Assembly (NCBI RefSeq): GCF_900199455.1
Contig: NZ_FZQR01000003.1
Coordinates: 310,001 to 374,000 of the forward strand
Direction: 5' to 3'
DNA length: 64,000 nucleotides
Source: Mesorhizobium carmichaelinearum
Lineage (GTDB): Bacteria; Pseudomonadota; Alphaproteobacteria; Rhizobiales; Rhizobiaceae
Shown here: positions 63,585 to 64,000 of the stretch, one piece after another
Position numbering within the stretch: the first letter of the stretch is position 1
Layout: each line of letters starts with the position of its first letter
Program-made: the position numbers and the translations under genes
Notes under the pieces: generated by a model
What the model saw: only the letters and a program-made list of their open reading frames with translations
Told to the model about the DNA's origin: nothing
Databases searched by the model: none

Positions 63585-64000
63585 ATGAAACGTATCGTTC
63601 TCGGCCTCTTGGCCGCAACCGCAATGGTTCTTCCGGCTTTCGCCGCGGATGTCCAGCCGGCCATCCTCTATGATCTGGGCGGCAAGTTCGACAAATCCTT
63701 CAACGAGGCTGCCTTCCATGGCGCCGAGAAATTCAAGACCGAGACCGGCGTCCCCTATGTCGAGTTCGAGGTCTCCAACGCCTCGCAGCGCGAGCAGGCG
63801 CTGCGCCGCTTCGCCGAGGACGGCCACAACCCGATCGTCATGGCCGGCTTTGCCTGGGAGGATGCGCTGAAGAAGGTCGCGGCCGAATATCCCGATCTCA
63901 ACTTCGCCATCATCGACGACGCCGTCGATCTGCCCAATGTCCGCTCGCTGGTGTTCAAGGAGAATGAAGGCTCCTACCTCGTCGGCATCATGGCGGCGAT
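63585..64000 (+). CDS. BMP family ABC transporter substrate-binding protein (3' truncated by window)
   Basis: The first 138 residues of a basic-membrane-protein (BMP/PnrA) family periplasmic binding protein. Signal peptide MKRIVLGLLAATAMVLPAFA, cleaved after residue 20, then DVQPAILYDLGGKFDKSFNE, which is the family hallmark (D...G..DKSFN). It binds nucleosides in characterised homologues. The protein continues beyond 64000. The rest of the transporter is probably downstream. Confidence 0.88.
   Translation, partial: MKRIVLGLLAATAMVLPAFAADVQPAILYDLGGKFDKSFNEAAFHGAEKFKTETGVPYVEFEVSNASQREQALRRFAEDGHNPIVMAGFAWEDALKKVAAEYPDLNFAIIDDAVDLPNVRSLVFKENEGSYLVGIMAA

Overview
The window is a 64 kb piece of a GC-rich alphaproteobacterial chromosome, most likely Mesorhizobium or a close Rhizobiales relative. 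The reasons are a RIME-like mosaic repeat, a short secreted protein of the DUF680 type known mainly from Mesorhizobium, tandem DUF992 proteins, EcfG-type GGAAC-N16/17-CGTT promoter candidates, and many SDR, GMC and acyl-CoA genes. I see no phage, transposase, integrase, CRISPR or rRNA gene. The single tRNA is tRNA-Ser(GGA).

Layout: (1) 1-5.6 kb: catabolic operon with two GMC oxidoreductases, an SDR, a Dabb protein and an MFS transporter. (2) 5.6-10.1 kb: DMT transporter, EEP hydrolase, CPA1 antiporter, GST and a stand-alone ClpX-type zinc finger. (3) 10.1-21.8 kb: polyamine-type ABC importer, then Fe-alcohol dehydrogenase, aldehyde dehydrogenase, glutamine-synthetase-like ligase, APC permease, N-formylglutamate amidohydrolase-like protein and a divergent RpiR regulator. 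The second set suggests gamma-glutamylation of an amino alcohol followed by oxidation. (4) 21.9-25.3 kb: four-gene membrane glycosylation operon (GT87, polyprenyl-phosphate GT2, YdjC/NaxD-like deacetylase, GtrA). (5) 26-32.4 kb: acyl-CoA cluster (MDR reductase, acyl-CoA dehydrogenase, SDR, MaoC, APH-type kinase, SDR, TetR), similar in composition to 4-hydroxyacyl-CoA pathways. CGTAC palindromes lie at the TetR promoter and at a neighbouring small secreted gene. (6) 32.8-34.7 kb: ThuA/ThuB-like pair. (7) 34.8-40.6 kb: sarcosine oxidase operon soxB-orf141-soxD-soxA-soxG. (8) 40.8-46.9 kb: small membrane protein, SDR, SET-domain protein, rpsU, TPR lipoprotein, two DUF992 proteins and an MFS transporter. 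(9) 47-55.3 kb: complete kdp potassium system (26-aa ORF, kdpF, A, 76-aa ORF, B, C, D, E). (10) 55.6-58.4 kb: stress-type genes (DUF892, Crp-like regulator, DUF6894-like, small basic protein, DUF982) with two EcfG-type promoter candidates. (11) 58.3-59.4 kb: gene-poor. (12) 59.4-64 kb: winged-helix/TPR regulator, tRNA-Ser, membrane proteins, msrA and the start of a BMP-family binding protein.

No single unprecedented system stands out. The most interesting material is the set of pathway-like clusters in (3), (4) and (5), the unlisted small proteins inside the kdp and sox operons, the palindromic operator set around the tetR gene, a perfect 16-bp tandem duplication at the kdpD/kdpE junction, and a 229-bp element with terminal inverted repeats. 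All functions are inferred from sequence motifs and context read by eye; no database search was possible.
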